A stretch of DNA of 64,000 nucleotides from Mixta gaviniae (GTDB lineage Bacteria > Pseudomonadota > Gammaproteobacteria > Enterobacterales > Enterobacteriaceae): positions 2,108,001 through 2,172,000 of the forward strand of contig NZ_CP026377.1 in the NCBI RefSeq assembly GCF_002953195.1, given 5' to 3'. Below are positions 37,305 through 46,961 of the stretch, in pieces. The position numbers and the translations under genes were made by a program. The notes beneath the pieces were generated by a model, which did not search any database, was not told where the DNA came from, and saw only the letters and a list, made by a program, of their open reading frames with translations. Position 1 is the first letter of the stretch, and every line of letters begins with the position of its first letter.

Positions 37305-38294
37305 ATGTTGAAACGTCACTTGCCCTTAACCATTACGCTGCTGGTGTTCGTCGCAGGCTATCTTTTCTGCCTGTCGCAGTTTCCCGGCTTCGCCTCAACG
37401 CGCGTTATCGGCAATATCCTCACCGATAACGCCTTTCTCGGCATCATCGCCGTCGGCATGACCTTTGTCATTCTCTCCGGCGGCATCGATCTGTCGGTAG
37501 GGGCGGTTATCGCCTTTACCGGTGTCTTTCTCGCGCGAGCGATCGGCGATCTGCACCTGTCGCCGTGGCTGGCGTTCGGTATTATCTTGCTGGCGGGGGC
37601 GATCTTCGGCGCGCTGATGGGCTGGCTGATCGACGCGCTGAAGATCCCCGCTTTTATCATCACCCTGGCAGGCATGTTCTTTCTGCGCGGCTGTAGCTAC
37701 CTGATTGCCGAAAGCTCGATTCCCATCGATCATCCGCTGTACGGCACGCTCTCCAGCATGGCGTGGAAGATGCCGGGTGGGGGACGGCTCAGCCTGATGG
37801 CGCTGGTCATGCTGGTGGTAGTGGCGCTGGGCATTGTGCTGGCGCACCGCACCCGTTTCGGCAATCAGGTTTACGCCGTCGGCGGCAATATGCACTCCGC
37901 GCAGCTGATGGGCGTCTCGACGCGCGCCACCACGGTGAAGATCTATATGCTTTCCACTTTTCTGGCGACGCTGGCGGGAATTGTTTTTTCGCTCTATACC
38001 TCGGCGGGCTATGCGCTGGCGGGGCTGGGCGTGGAGCTGGACGCTATCGCGTCGGTCGTGATCGGCGGCACGCTGCTCTCCGGCGGCGTCGGAACGGTGC
38101 TGGGCACGCTGTTCGGCGTACTGATCCAGGGGCTGATTCAGACCTGGATTAACTTCGACGGCACGCTCAGCTCATGGTGGACCAAAATCGCCATCGGCGT
38201 GTTGCTGTTCGCCTTTATCGCGCTGCAGCGGTTGCTGACAGTGATGTGGGACCGGCAGCAGAACGCGCCGGTGGAGCGGGTAACGCCGCAGTAG
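37305..38294 (+). CDS. yjfF: Galactofuranose ABC transporter permease YjfF
   Basis: A 329-residue permease homologous to YtfT, with SGGIDLSVGAVIAFTGVFLAR near residue 65 and about nine to ten membrane helices. It is the last gene of ytfQRT-yjfF. A terminator follows, then a Ter site. In E. coli this cluster lies elsewhere on the chromosome, so its place beside araBA is a rearrangement. Confidence 0.92.
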   Translation: MLKRHLPLTITLLVFVAGYLFCLSQFPGFASTRVIGNILTDNAFLGIIAVGMTFVILSGGIDLSVGAVIAFTGVFLARAIGDLHLSPWLAFGIILLAGAIFGALMGWLIDALKIPAFIITLAGMFFLRGCSYLIAESSIPIDHPLYGTLSSMAWKMPGGGRLSLMALVMLVVVALGIVLAHRTRFGNQVYAVGGNMHSAQLMGVSTRATTVKIYMLSTFLATLAGIVFSLYTSAGYALAGLGVELDAIASVVIGGTLLSGGVGTVLGTLFGVLIQGLIQTWINFDGTLSSWWTKIAIGVLLFAFIALQRLLTVMWDRQQNAPVERVTPQ

Positions 38295-38320
38295 CCGCCG
38301 GGTGAGGCGGTGAGCGCCAG

Positions 38321-38346
38321 GCGCTCTGGGAACGGAGCGCTTTTTT
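38321..38346 (+). terminator. Terminator of ytfQRT-yjfF
   Basis: Stem GCGCTC / GAGCGC with an eight-base loop, then six T residues, 26 bases after the yjfF stop. An overlapping alternative fold pairs GAGCG with CGCTC just upstream. Confidence 0.8.
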
Positions 38347-38356
38347 AGCGCTTTTA

Positions 38357-38371
38357 TTAGTTACAACATAC
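38357..38371 (-). other. Replication terminus site (Ter), perfect core
   Basis: Reverse strand GTATGTTGTAACTAA, preceded by A, so AGTATGTTGTAACTAA fits the full 16-base Ter consensus AGNATGTTGTAACTAA. The A-G end faces higher coordinates, so forks moving toward lower coordinates should be arrested here by Tus. It lies between the yjfF terminator and araA, outside any gene. Confidence 0.93.
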
Positions 38372-38444
38372 TAAAGAAGAGATAAAACCAGATAGCTCAA
38401 CAACCGCGTCTGCCTCGCTTTGCAGAAGAGCGCCGGGCCAGCAG

Positions 38445-38545
38445 GGTTACCGGAGTCAGGGAGAAAGCGGCACCAGCTTGGTTACCGGGGCCAGAGAGAA
38501 AGCGGCACCAGCAGGGCGCCCAGGTGCTACAGAGAAAAGCGGGGC
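38445..38545. repeat. 35-bp imperfect tandem repeat near Ter
   Basis: Two well-matched 35-base units starting GGTTACCGG at 38445 and 38480, sharing GAGAAAGCGGCACCAGC, and a diverged third starting about 38515. No coding sense on either strand. Confidence 0.8.
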
Positions 38546-38635
38546 CCGCGCGTTTGCAGGATGGCGCAGAGGAAATGAGGCCAGCAGGCTGTCGGGCGTC
38601 GTACGCCGTCCTGCCGCCACAAGCGGCACAAAAAA

Positions 38636-38661
38636 AAGCCGCATCGGGAGGGATGCGGCTT
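38636..38661 (-). terminator. Terminator downstream of araBA
   Basis: 10-bp stem AAGCCGCATC / GATGCGGCTT with a six-base loop; the reverse strand continues into eight T residues. It lies 17 bases past the araA stop. Confidence 0.93.
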
Positions 38662-38677
38662 ACGTTCAACCTGACGA

Positions 38678-40180
38678 TTAACGGTTAATACGGTAGTAGA
38701 CCTCGTTCCAGCGCAGCGCATCTTTAAACGCGGGCAGCGTGGTGTCGTTATCAATGACCATCACTTCGATACCGTGCATCTCGCCGTACAGGCGCATATC
38801 CTCGACATCCAGCGCCTGACTGAAGACAGTATGGTGCGCGCCGCCACCCAGAATCCACGCTTCAGAGGCGGTCGCCAGCGAGGGCTGTGCCTTCCACAGC
38901 GCGCGCGCTACCGGCAGTTTCGGCAGCGGCTGCGGCTGCTCAATGGTATCCACCACGTTAACCAGCAGGCGGAAACGGTCACCCATATCGATCACGCTGG
39001 CGTTTACCGCCGGGCCGGCCGGGGTAGAGAAGATCAGGCGGGCCGGATCGGCCTTGCCGCCGATGCCGAGGAACTGCACATCCAGCAGCGGCTTCTCTTC
39101 TTTGGCGATAGAGGGACAGACTTCCAGCATATGGGAACCCAGCACCAGCTCATTGCCCGGCGAGAAGTGGTAGGTGTAATCCTCCATAAAGGAGGTGCCG
39201 CCCGGACGATCGCCCGCCATGATTTTGAAAATGTGCAGCAGGGCGGCAGTTTTCCAGTCGCCTTCGCCGGCGAAGCCGTAACCCTGCGCCATCAGACGCT
39301 GTACCGCCAGGCCCGGCAGCTGCGTCATACCATGCAGTGTCTGGAAATTGGTGGTAAAGGCACGGCAGCCTTCATCATCCAGGAAGCGCTTCATGCCCAG
39401 CTCGATGCGCGCGGCGTCCAGCACGTTCTGACGTTTTTCGCCGTTGACTGCCGCCACCGCGCTGAAGCGATACTGGCTTTCATACTCATCGACCAGCGCG
39501 TTAACGTCGCCATCACTGACCTGATTGATCACCTCTACCAGATCGCCCACGCCCCAGCCGTTCACCGCATAGCCGAACTGGATCTGCGCCGCCACCTTAT
39601 CGCCTTCGGTAACCGCCACTTCACGCATATTATCGCCGAAGCGCGCCACCTTCAGCTGCTGGCTGGCGTGACGCGCCGCGGCGCCGCGCATCCACTTGCC
39701 GAGACGCTGGTGGCAGTGGCTATCCTGCCAGTGTCCGGTGATCACGCTGTGCGCCAGGCCCATGCGCGCGCCGATAAAGCCGAACTCACGGCCGCCGTGT
39801 GCGGTCTGGTTCAGGTTCATAAAGTCCATATCCATGCTGTCCCACGGAATTTCCGCGTTGAACTGGGTATGGAACTGCAGCAGCGGCTTGTTCAGCACCG
39901 ACAGTCCGCCAATCCACATTTTCGCCGGCGAGAAGGTGTGCAGCCAGGTGATGATGCCGATACAGCTGTTGTCATGGTTGGCGTCGCGGCAGAGCGCCAG
40001 CGCCTCGTCAGGGCTTTTCACCATTGGCTTCAGCTGCAGCTTCACCGGCAAGCCCGCTTCGCGATTCAGCCCGTCCACCACCTGCTGCGCATGGTCGGCG
40101 ACCTGACGCAGCGTTTCCGGTCCATACAGATGCTGGGTGCCGATAACAAACCAGACGCTCAGCGAATCAAACTGTTGCAT
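38678..40180 (-). CDS. araA: L-arabinose isomerase AraA
   Basis: A 500-residue Mn-dependent isomerase converting L-arabinose to L-ribulose. The start [20 protein letters not shown], the substrate region [15 protein letters not shown], the metal-site segment [17 protein letters not shown] and the [23 protein letters not shown] block are as in E. coli AraA, at the same length. It starts nine bases after the araB stop, so the pair is an operon. The araD epimerase that normally follows is absent. Confidence 0.98.
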   Translation of the reverse strand: MQQFDSLSVWFVIGTQHLYGPETLRQVADHAQQVVDGLNREAGLPVKLQLKPMVKSPDEALALCRDANHDNSCIGIITWLHTFSPAKMWIGGLSVLNKPLLQFHTQFNAEIPWDSMDMDFMNLNQTAHGGREFGFIGARMGLAHSVITGHWQDSHCHQRLGKWMRGAAARHASQQLKVARFGDNMREVAVTEGDKVAAQIQFGYAVNGWGVGDLVEVINQVSDGDVNALVDEYESQYRFSAVAAVNGEKRQNVLDAARIELGMKRFLDDEGCRAFTTNFQTLHGMTQLPGLAVQRLMAQGYGFAGEGDWKTAALLHIFKIMAGDRPGGTSFMEDYTYHFSPGNELVLGSHMLEVCPSIAKEEKPLLDVQFLGIGGKADPARLIFSTPAGPAVNASVIDMGDRFRLLVNVVDTIEQPQPLPKLPVARALWKAQPSLATASEAWILGGGAHHTVFSQALDVEDMRLYGEMHGIEVMVIDNDTTLPAFKDALRWNEVYYRINR

Positions 40181-40189
40181 ACAAACTCC

Positions 40190-41875
40190 TTAAATTGTGG
40201 AAGACGGGCGTGCGGCATAATTCGGTTCGGCCGAGGCACACCACTGTTGATAACGTTCATAAAGCTGCTGGAAGCGCGCCACGCGCGCCGCGTCGGGCTG
40301 CAGGGTACGCTCCACCGGGCTGGCCATCTTCTGCTGTGCGGCGGGCACGTCGTCATAGACGCCTGCCGCTACGGCGGCAAAGATCGCCGCGCCGAGGGCG
40401 CAACACTCATCAGAGGCGACGATATCCAGCGGACGGTTCATCACGTCGCAGCAGACCTGCATAATCGCCGGGGATTTACGGGCAATGCCGCCCAGCGTCA
40501 GGATGTTTTCCACCGGGATCTGCTGCTGTTCGAAACACTCCATAATGGCGCGCGCGCCGAAGGCGGTGGCGGCGATAAAGCCGCCGAACAGCGTCGGCGC
40601 GTCGGTGCCAAGATTCAGGTCAGTAATGACGCCTTTCAGGCGCTGGTTGGCGAAGGGGGTACGGCGGCCGTTAAACCAGTCCAGCACCACCGGCAGATGG
40701 TCGAGCTGCGGATTAGCTACCCAGGCCTCGGTCAGCTGGCGCAGCAGATCCTGCGACAGCGCATCGAGCTGCGGCTTCAGTTCCGGCTGCTGCTGCGCCG
40801 CCAGCTGCAATGGCCAGTTAAGCAGACGGCTGAACCAGGCGTACATATCGCCAAACGCTGACTGACCTGCCTCCAGACCGATGACGCCCGGCGTCACGCT
40901 GCCGTCTACCTGGCCGCAGATGCCCTCAATGGCGCGCGTGCCGACCCGCTCCGCATCGGCGATCAGAATGTCGCAGGTCGAGGTGCCGATCACTTTCACC
41001 AGCGTATAGGGCTGCGCACCGGCGCCGACCGCGCCCATATGGCAGTCGAAAGCGCCGCCGGAAAGGGTGACATCGGTAGAGAGGCCTAGCCGCATCGCCC
41101 ACTCGTCGGTGAGGGTGCCGACCGGTTTTTCGGCGGTAAAGGTGTCGCTGAACAGCGGGTAGTCGAGCTGCGTGGTCAGCAGCGGGTCGAGGGCATTGAA
41201 GAACGCTGCCTGTGGCAGGCCGTCCCACTGCGGGTGCCAGAGCGATTTATGCCCGGCGGCGCAGCGGCCGCGGCGGATAGCCGCCGGCGCGGTGGTGCCG
41301 CTCAGCAGGGCGGGCACCCAGTCGCACAGCTCGATCCAGGAGACGGCGGCGTCGCGTACCGCCGCGTCGGCGCGTGAAATATGGAGAATTTTCGCCCAGA
41401 ACCATTCGGAGGAGTATACGCCGCCGATATAGCGCGAATAGTCCTCAAAACGGCCGCTGCGGCAGAGCTGGTTAATCTCCTCCGCTTCTTCAATGGCGGT
41501 ATGATCTTTCCATAGCACAAACATTGCGTTCGGGTTATCGGCAAATTCAGGACGCAGCGCCAGCACATTGCCGTCGCGGTCGATGGGCGCCGGGGTCGAG
41601 CCGGTGGAGTCAACGCCAATGCCGACCACCGCCGCGCGCTGCTCCGGGCTCAGGCGCGACACTACGCCGCGAATCGCTTTCTCCAGCGCTTCAATATAGT
41701 CCAGCGGGTGATGACGGAACTGGCTTGTCTGCGGCACCGAGTAGCGTCCCGCCATCCAGCGCGTATAGGGCGCCACCTCTTTCTGTAGTTCTTCGCCGCT
41801 TTGGCAGTCTACCGCCAGGGCGCGAACCGAATCGCTGCCAAAGTCCAGACCAATCGTTATGGCACCAGCACGCAT
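40190..41875 (-). CDS. araB: L-ribulokinase AraB
   Basis: A 561-residue FGGY-family kinase phosphorylating L-ribulose. The start at ATG 41875 ([22 protein letters not shown]) follows AGGAGAG; an upstream TTG frame start is rejected. The ATP-binding phosphate loop [34 protein letters not shown], the catalytic Asp in [14 protein letters not shown] and [12 protein letters not shown] are present. Expression is predicted from a promoter with tandem AraC half-sites about 140-175 bases upstream. Confidence 0.97.
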   Translation of the reverse strand: MRAGAITIGLDFGSDSVRALAVDCQSGEELQKEVAPYTRWMAGRYSVPQTSQFRHHPLDYIEALEKAIRGVVSRLSPEQRAAVVGIGVDSTGSTPAPIDRDGNVLALRPEFADNPNAMFVLWKDHTAIEEAEEINQLCRSGRFEDYSRYIGGVYSSEWFWAKILHISRADAAVRDAAVSWIELCDWVPALLSGTTAPAAIRRGRCAAGHKSLWHPQWDGLPQAAFFNALDPLLTTQLDYPLFSDTFTAEKPVGTLTDEWAMRLGLSTDVTLSGGAFDCHMGAVGAGAQPYTLVKVIGTSTCDILIADAERVGTRAIEGICGQVDGSVTPGVIGLEAGQSAFGDMYAWFSRLLNWPLQLAAQQQPELKPQLDALSQDLLRQLTEAWVANPQLDHLPVVLDWFNGRRTPFANQRLKGVITDLNLGTDAPTLFGGFIAATAFGARAIMECFEQQQIPVENILTLGGIARKSPAIMQVCCDVMNRPLDIVASDECCALGAAIFAAVAAGVYDDVPAAQQKMASPVERTLQPDAARVARFQQLYERYQQWCASAEPNYAARPSSTI

Positions 41876-42012
41876 TCGGGCTCTCCTGTTAATGAACAAT
41901 CGCAGGCTCTAACACTAAAAAGCGTGCGGTTTTTCCGTTAGCCCTGGGAAGCTGCAAATATGCACTTTTCTGCCGTCGTCGCGGGTTATGTGAAGTGGGT
42001 CAAAAGTTAACG

Positions 42013-42050
42013 TGCGGTTAAAATTGCTGAATCTATGGATCTTCTTGCTG
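42013..42050 (-). promoter_or_regulatory. AraC-binding I1/I2 tandem half-sites upstream of araB
   Basis: Reverse strand CAGC-N7-TCCATA (42050-42034) matches the AraC half-site TAGC-N7-TCCATA at nine of ten positions. Exactly 21 bases nearer araB, 42029-42013, is a weaker copy beginning CAGC, which mirrors the strong I1 / weak I2 order of the E. coli araBAD promoter. Confidence 0.75.
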
Positions 42051-42061
42051 TAGTTTCGCGA

Positions 42062-42080
42062 TGTGATACCGCTCTACATT
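42062..42080. promoter_or_regulatory. Candidate CRP site upstream of the AraC sites
   Basis: TGTGA at 42062-42066 is followed by a shifted ACAT arm at 42076-42079. It sits just upstream of I1, the E. coli position of CRP at araBAD, but the right arm is off register by a base. Confidence 0.3.
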
Positions 42081-42202
42081 TCGTGCAACGTTTCCCGCTA
42101 AAACTAGCCCAGCGTTTGCTCAGTTAACAGGCAATCGCCGCGCTAATTCTCTGATTTGTCGTTTTTGTATAGCTTTTAATCCGATTGGTACCGTTTACAC
42201 CG

Positions 42203-42222
42203 TTTCGTTGCGCACAACGAAA
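42203..42222 (+). other. Hairpin in araF leader
   Basis: 8-bp perfect stem TTTCGTTG / CAACGAAA with a CGCA loop, 26 bases upstream of the araF start. It lies in the probable 5' untranslated region or overlaps the promoter. Confidence 0.6.
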
Positions 42223-42247
42223 AAACAACACTGCGCCGGAGAGCATC

Positions 42248-43231
42248 ATGCACAAATTCACTAAAGCGTTAGCCGCCGTTGGCCTGGCTGCCGTTATGTC
42301 ACAATCCGCTATCGCCGAAACCATGAAGCTGGGCTTCCTGGTAAAGCAGCCGGAAGAGCCCTGGTTCCAGACCGAATGGAAGTTCGCGGATAAGGCGGGC
42401 AAAGATCTCGGCTTTGAGGTGATTAAAATCGCCGTGCCGGATGGCGAAAAAACGCTGAACGCCATCGATAGCCTGGCGGCCAGCGGCGCTAAGGGTTTCG
42501 TTATCTGTACGCCGGACCCGAAACTCGGTTCGGCAATCATGGCGAAAGCGCGCAGCTACGACTTAAAAGTGATTGCGGTGGACGATCAGTTTGTCACCGC
42601 CAAAGGCAAACCGATGGAGACCGTGCCGCTGGTGATGATGGCGGCGACCAAAATCGGCGAGCGCCAGGGCCAGGAACTCTATAAAGAGATGCAGAAACGC
42701 GGCTGGGATGTGAAGACCTCGGCGGTAATGGCGATCACCGCCAACGAGCTGGATACCGCGCGTCGCCGCACCTCCGGTTCCATCGAGGCGCTGAAGGCGG
42801 CCGGCTTCCCGGCGCAACAGATCTACCAGGTGCCGACCAAATCAAACGATATCCCCGGCGCGTTTGACGCCGCCAACTCGCTGCTGGTGCAGCACCCGGA
42901 AGTGAAGCACTGGCTGATCGTCGGCATGAACGACAACACCGTGCTGGGCGGCGTGCGCGCCACCGAAGGGCAGGGCTTCAAAGCGCCGGACGTAGTCGGC
43001 ATCGGCATCAACGGCGTCGACGCCATCAGCGAACTCTCCAAAGGCCAGGCGACGGGCTTCTACGGCTCGCTGCTGCCAAGCCCGGACGTTCACGGCTATA
43101 AGAGTATCCAGATGCTCTACAACTGGACCACCAAGGGCGCGGAGCCGGCAAAATTCACCGAAGTCACCGATGTGGTGCTGATCACCCGCGACAACTTTAA
43201 AGCCGAGCTGGCGAAAAAAGGGTTGATGTAA
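42248..43231 (+). CDS. araF: L-arabinose-binding periplasmic protein AraF
   Basis: A 327-residue binding protein started at ATG 42248 with CCGGAGAG upstream. A signal peptide spans residues 1-23 ([20 protein letters not shown], cleavage after IAE or AIA). The mature protein starts [21 protein letters not shown], very close to E. coli AraF. The sugar-site elements [16 protein letters not shown]-like IAVDDQFVT and [11 protein letters not shown] are visible. First gene of araFGH-araC, high-affinity L-arabinose import. Confidence 0.97.
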   Translation: MHKFTKALAAVGLAAVMSQSAIAETMKLGFLVKQPEEPWFQTEWKFADKAGKDLGFEVIKIAVPDGEKTLNAIDSLAASGAKGFVICTPDPKLGSAIMAKARSYDLKVIAVDDQFVTAKGKPMETVPLVMMAATKIGERQGQELYKEMQKRGWDVKTSAVMAITANELDTARRRTSGSIEALKAAGFPAQQIYQVPTKSNDIPGAFDAANSLLVQHPEVKHWLIVGMNDNTVLGGVRATEGQGFKAPDVVGIGINGVDAISELSKGQATGFYGSLLPSPDVHGYKSIQMLYNWTTKGAEPAKFTEVTDVVLITRDNFKAELAKKGLM

Positions 43232-43248
43232 GCCGTTCTGTCACCGTT

Positions 43249-43263
43249 GGGCGCGACGCGCCC
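43249..43263 (+). other. Intercistronic hairpin araF-araG
   Basis: Stem GGGCGC / GCGCCC with a GAC loop, followed by GTTTTATC, resembling a weak terminator. It would lower araGH relative to araF expression. Confidence 0.65.
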
Positions 43264-43320
43264 GTTTTATCACGCGCCGGTTCGCCGGCGTTCATTATGA
43301 CCAGGCAATGCGGAGACACC

Positions 43321-44844
43321 ATGAACACTGATTCAGCCTTTCTGTCGTTTCATGGCATCAGTAAAACCTTTCCCGGCGTGAAGGCGCTGCAGGATATCAG
43401 CTTCCACTGTCGCGCCGGCGAAGTGCATGCGCTGATGGGCGAGAACGGGGCCGGGAAATCGACGCTGCTGAAGATCCTTAGCGGCAGCTATCAGCCAAGC
43501 GGCGGCGAAATCCAGATCCAGGGGCGGCCGGTCAACTTCGGCCATACCACCGACGCGCTTAACGCCGGCGTTGCCATCATCTACCAGGAGCTGCATCTGG
43601 TGCCGGAGATGAGCGTGGCGGAAAACATCTATCTCGGTCAGCTGCCGCAGCGCGGCGGGCTGGTGAACCGTAAGCTGCTGCGTTACGAGGCGAGCCTGCA
43701 GCTGAAAAACTTAGGGATGGATATCGATCCCGATACGCCGCTGAAATATCTCTCGCTCGGCCAGTGGCAGATGGTTGAGATCGCCAAGGCGCTGGCGCGC
43801 AACGCCAAAATTATCGCCTTCGATGAACCGACCAGCTCGCTCTCGGCGCGCGAAATCGAACAGCTGTTCCGCGTTATCCGCCAGCTGCGCGCTGAGGGGC
43901 GGGTGGTGCTGTATGTCTCGCACCGCATGGAGGAGATTTTCGCTCTCAGCGATGCGATTACCGTGTTTAAAGATGGCCGCTACGTACGTACCTTCGACGA
44001 TGTGCCCAACACCAGCCATGACATGCTGGTGCAGGCGATGGTTGGCCGCGATTTGGGCGATGTTTACGGCTATGCGCCGCGCGAGCAGGGGCCGGTGCGT
44101 TTGCAGCTGGAGGGCGTGCATGCGATCGGCGTCAGAGCGCCGGTCTCGCTCAGCGTGCGCGCCGGCGAAATCGTTGGGCTGTTCGGCCTGGTGGGCGCCG
44201 GGCGCAGCGAACTGATGAAAGGGCTGTTCGGCGCCACGCGCCTGAAGGCGGGCCGCGTGCTGCTCGACGGCCAGCCGCTGGCCATTAGCGCGCCTTCCGA
44301 CGCCATTCGCGCCGGGATTATGCTCTGCCCGGAAGATCGCAAGGCGGACGGCATCATTCCGGTGCATTCGGTGCGCGACAACATCAATATTTCCGCGCGC
44401 CGCAATAACCTGACGGCGGGCTGCCTGATCGACCACCGCTGGGAGTCGCACAACGCCGACAAACATATCCGTTCGCTGAATATCAAAACGCCCACCGCCG
44501 ATCAGCTGATCATGAACCTTTCCGGTGGCAACCAGCAGAAGGCGATCCTGGGCCGCTGGCTGTCGGAGGAGATGAAGGTGATCCTGCTCGACGAGCCGAC
44601 GCGCGGCATCGACGTCGGGGCCAAACATGAGATCTACAACCTGATTTATGCGCTGGCGCAGCAGGGTATTGCCGTGCTGTTCGCTTCCAGCGATCTGCCC
44701 GAAGTGATGGGGCTGGCTGACCGCATCCTCGTGATGCGCGAAGGCGAGATCGCCGGGGAACTGTTACATGATGAGGCAACGGAACAGCTGACGCTGAGCC
44801 TTGCCATGCCGAAAAACACGCAACAGACGGCCGCCGTGGCCTGA
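43321..44844 (+). CDS. araG: L-arabinose ABC transporter ATPase AraG
   Basis: A 507-residue fused ATPase, started at ATG 43321 after GGAGACACC. Domain 1 has Walker [10 protein letters not shown] and Walker [13 protein letters not shown]. Domain 2 has LVGAGRSE in place of Walker A, signature LSGGNQQKA and Walker [12 protein letters not shown]. It is very similar to E. coli AraG, including [21 protein letters not shown]. Pairs with AraF and AraH. Confidence 0.97.
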   Translation: MNTDSAFLSFHGISKTFPGVKALQDISFHCRAGEVHALMGENGAGKSTLLKILSGSYQPSGGEIQIQGRPVNFGHTTDALNAGVAIIYQELHLVPEMSVAENIYLGQLPQRGGLVNRKLLRYEASLQLKNLGMDIDPDTPLKYLSLGQWQMVEIAKALARNAKIIAFDEPTSSLSAREIEQLFRVIRQLRAEGRVVLYVSHRMEEIFALSDAITVFKDGRYVRTFDDVPNTSHDMLVQAMVGRDLGDVYGYAPREQGPVRLQLEGVHAIGVRAPVSLSVRAGEIVGLFGLVGAGRSELMKGLFGATRLKAGRVLLDGQPLAISAPSDAIRAGIMLCPEDRKADGIIPVHSVRDNINISARRNNLTAGCLIDHRWESHNADKHIRSLNIKTPTADQLIMNLSGGNQQKAILGRWLSEEMKVILLDEPTRGIDVGAKHEIYNLIYALAQQGIAVLFASSDLPEVMGLADRILVMREGEIAGELLHDEATEQLTLSLAMPKNTQQTAAVA

Positions 44845-44859
44845 TGCAGGAGTAATGTT

Positions 44860-45846
44860 ATGTCTTCATCCACGACTTCAAATACGCCGCCGGTGTCGCG
44901 CTCCGGTTTCCGCTTCGGCCGTATCTGGGACAACTTCGGTATGCTGGTGGTTTTTGCCGTGCTGTTTCTCGCCTGCGTGCTGTTTATTCCCAACTTCGGC
45001 TCATTTATCAATATGAAAGGGCTGGGGCTGGCGATGTCGATGTCCGGTATGGTCGCCTGCGGCATGCTGTTCTGCCTGGCGTCCGGGGATTTCGATCTCT
45101 CTGTCGCTTCGGTTATCGCCTGCGCGGGCGTCACCACCGCAGTGGTGATCAATATGAGTGAAAGCCTGTGGCTCGGCATCGGTGCCGGGCTGCTGCTTGG
45201 TGTGATCTGCGGCTTCGTTAACGGCTTCGTTATCGCCAGGCTGAAAATCAACGCCCTGATCACTACGCTGGCGACGATGCAGATCGTGCGCGGCCTGGCC
45301 TATATCTTCTCCGACGGCAAAGCGGTCGGCATCGAAGATGAGCGCTTCTTCGAGCTGGGCTACGCCACCTGGTTTGGCCTGCCGGCGCCGATCTGGCTGA
45401 CTATCGGCACCATGATCATCTTCGGCTTCCTGCTGAATAAAACCACCTTCGGACGTAATACCCTGGCGATTGGCGGCAATGAAGAGGCGGCGCGGCTGGC
45501 GGGCGTGCCGGTGGTGCGTACCCGTATCATCATCTTTATTCTCTCCGGCCTGGTCTCGGCGGCGGCAGGCATTATCCTGGCATCGCGTATGACCAGCGGC
45601 CAGCCGATGACCTCGCTGGGCTATGAGCTGATCGTCATCTCCGCCTGCGTGCTGGGCGGTGTATCGCTGAAGGGCGGCATTGGCAAGATCTCCTACGTGG
45701 TGGCGGGGGTGCTGATCCTTGGCACCGTTGAGAATGCGATGAATTTGCTGAATATCTCACCCTTCTCACAGTATGTGGTGCGTGGTCTGATACTGTTGGC
45801 GGCGGTGATTTTCGACCGCTACAAACAGAGCCATAAAGCGGCCTGA
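44860..45846 (+). CDS. araH: L-arabinose ABC transporter permease AraH
   Basis: A 328-residue RbsC-type permease with about ten helices. The family motif appears as ASGDFDLSVASVIACAGVTTA near residues 75-95, and SLKGGIGKISYVVAGVLILGTV lies near the C terminus. It starts 15 bases after the araG stop. A strong hairpin without a T-run separates it from araC. Confidence 0.96.
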   Translation: MSSSTTSNTPPVSRSGFRFGRIWDNFGMLVVFAVLFLACVLFIPNFGSFINMKGLGLAMSMSGMVACGMLFCLASGDFDLSVASVIACAGVTTAVVINMSESLWLGIGAGLLLGVICGFVNGFVIARLKINALITTLATMQIVRGLAYIFSDGKAVGIEDERFFELGYATWFGLPAPIWLTIGTMIIFGFLLNKTTFGRNTLAIGGNEEAARLAGVPVVRTRIIIFILSGLVSAAAGIILASRMTSGQPMTSLGYELIVISACVLGGVSLKGGIGKISYVVAGVLILGTVENAMNLLNISPFSQYVVRGLILLAAVIFDRYKQSHKAA

Positions 45847-45851
45847 TCGTC

Positions 45852-45872
45852 GCGGGCAGCCGGGCTGCCCGC
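45852..45872 (+). other. Hairpin between araH and araC
   Basis: 9-bp perfect stem GCGGGCAGC / GCTGCCCGC with a CGG loop, no T-run, ending 30 bases before araC. It probably tunes read-through or mRNA stability. Confidence 0.65.
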
Positions 45873-45902
45873 CCTACCTGACGCTTCGCTACGAGGATTA
45901 TT

Positions 45903-46820
45903 ATGTACCATCGTCAACCGATTGAGTCACAGCCCAACCCCCTGCTGCCGGGCTACCCCTTCAACGCCTGGCTGGTGGCCGGACTGACGCCGATCAGCGC
46001 CGGCGGCGCGCTCGATTTCAGTATCGATCGTCCGCACGGCATGAAAGGCTACATTATCAACCTGACGATAAGAGGACGCGGGCGCGTATTTGAGGGCGAC
46101 AGGGCGTTCGACTGCGAGCCGGGCGATATGCTGCTGTTCCAGCCAAAAACGCCGCATTTTTACGGGCGCGCGCCGGAAAGCGACAGCTGGTATCACCGCT
46201 GGATCTATTTCCGTCCGCGCGCCTACTGGCACGACTGGCTGCGCTGGCAGGATGAGACCCACGGCGTGGGCCGCCTGCGCCTGCCGGAATCGCTGCGCGG
46301 CGAGTTTGATCGCCTGTTTGCCAATATCGAACAGACGCACAACTCCGGGCGGCGCTTTGCCGAAGAGCTGGCGATGAATCTGCTTGAGCGGCTGCTGCTG
46401 CGGGCGGTGGAGGAGGATCCGCGTTCACATCAGCAGATCCGCGATCCGCGCATTATCGAAGCGTGCCAGTATGTCACCAGCAATCTGGCGGGCGAGCTGA
46501 AAATCGAGGCGGTGGCGAAACATGTCTGCCTGTCGCCTTCACGGCTTGCGCATCTTTTCCGCGAGCAGATGGGCGTCAACCTGCTGCGCTGGCGCGAAGA
46601 TCAGCGTGTGATCCGCGCCAAGCTGCTGCTGCAAACCACCCAGGAGCCGATCGCCTCGATTGGCCGCGAGGTGGGCTATGACGATCAGCTCTATTTTTCG
46701 CGCGTGTTCCGCAAACGCGTCGGCGTCAGCCCGAGCGATTTTCGCCGCCGCAGCCAGGACGCGCACGACGCGCTGGTGGCGCAGGAGACCTGGCAGCTGC
46801 CGCGCCGCGCCGGGGAATAG
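45903..46820 (+). CDS. araC: Arabinose regulator AraC
   Basis: A 305-residue AraC protein. The N-terminal arm and cupin domain (about 10-165) bind arabinose and dimerise, with [19 protein letters not shown] typical of AraC itself. The two helix-turn-helix DNA-binding motifs lie at about 195-285 ([21 protein letters not shown] and [22 protein letters not shown]). Here araC follows araFGH in the same direction rather than standing divergent from araB, so arabinose would raise its own regulator. Confidence 0.96.
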   Translation: MYHRQPIESQPNPLLPGYPFNAWLVAGLTPISAGGALDFSIDRPHGMKGYIINLTIRGRGRVFEGDRAFDCEPGDMLLFQPKTPHFYGRAPESDSWYHRWIYFRPRAYWHDWLRWQDETHGVGRLRLPESLRGEFDRLFANIEQTHNSGRRFAEELAMNLLERLLLRAVEEDPRSHQQIRDPRIIEACQYVTSNLAGELKIEAVAKHVCLSPSRLAHLFREQMGVNLLRWREDQRVIRAKLLLQTTQEPIASIGREVGYDDQLYFSRVFRKRVGVSPSDFRRRSQDAHDALVAQETWQLPRRAGE

Positions 46821-46879
46821 GGCAACCGGCGGCGCGGAAGGGCGCCGACGGGCAATTAACCAGCAGTTGACCTGACATC

Positions 46880-46908
46880 TTGCGCAATTATCTGGCATAG
46901 TTGCGCAA
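46880..46908. promoter_or_regulatory. Twin palindromes in add promoter
   Basis: TTGCGCAA occurs at 46880-46887 and 46901-46908, exactly 21 bp apart, two helical turns. A TATACT -10 candidate lies at 46917-46922. The arrangement suggests a dimeric regulator bound in tandem on one face. Identity unknown. Confidence 0.5.
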
Positions 46909-46961
46909 CTTATTTTTATACTACTCTGCACTTTATCTTAACCTGTGAAAGAGAGTGCTTC

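Larger units (their letters stand above)
41876..42247. other. Divergent araB / araF control region
   Basis: 372 bases between divergent araB and araF. It holds the AraC half-sites, a possible CRP site and an AT-rich core. A 4-loop hairpin near araF (42203-42222) is listed separately. There is no araC next to araB, unlike E. coli. Confidence 0.75.

Noticed and set aside
38774..40861. 695-codon open frame opposite araA and araB
   Set aside because: Antisense shadow of two well-supported genes; no family resemblance.
42105..42121. AraC half-site directed at araF
   Set aside because: TAGC is present but the second element matches only two or three of six positions; not separable from chance.
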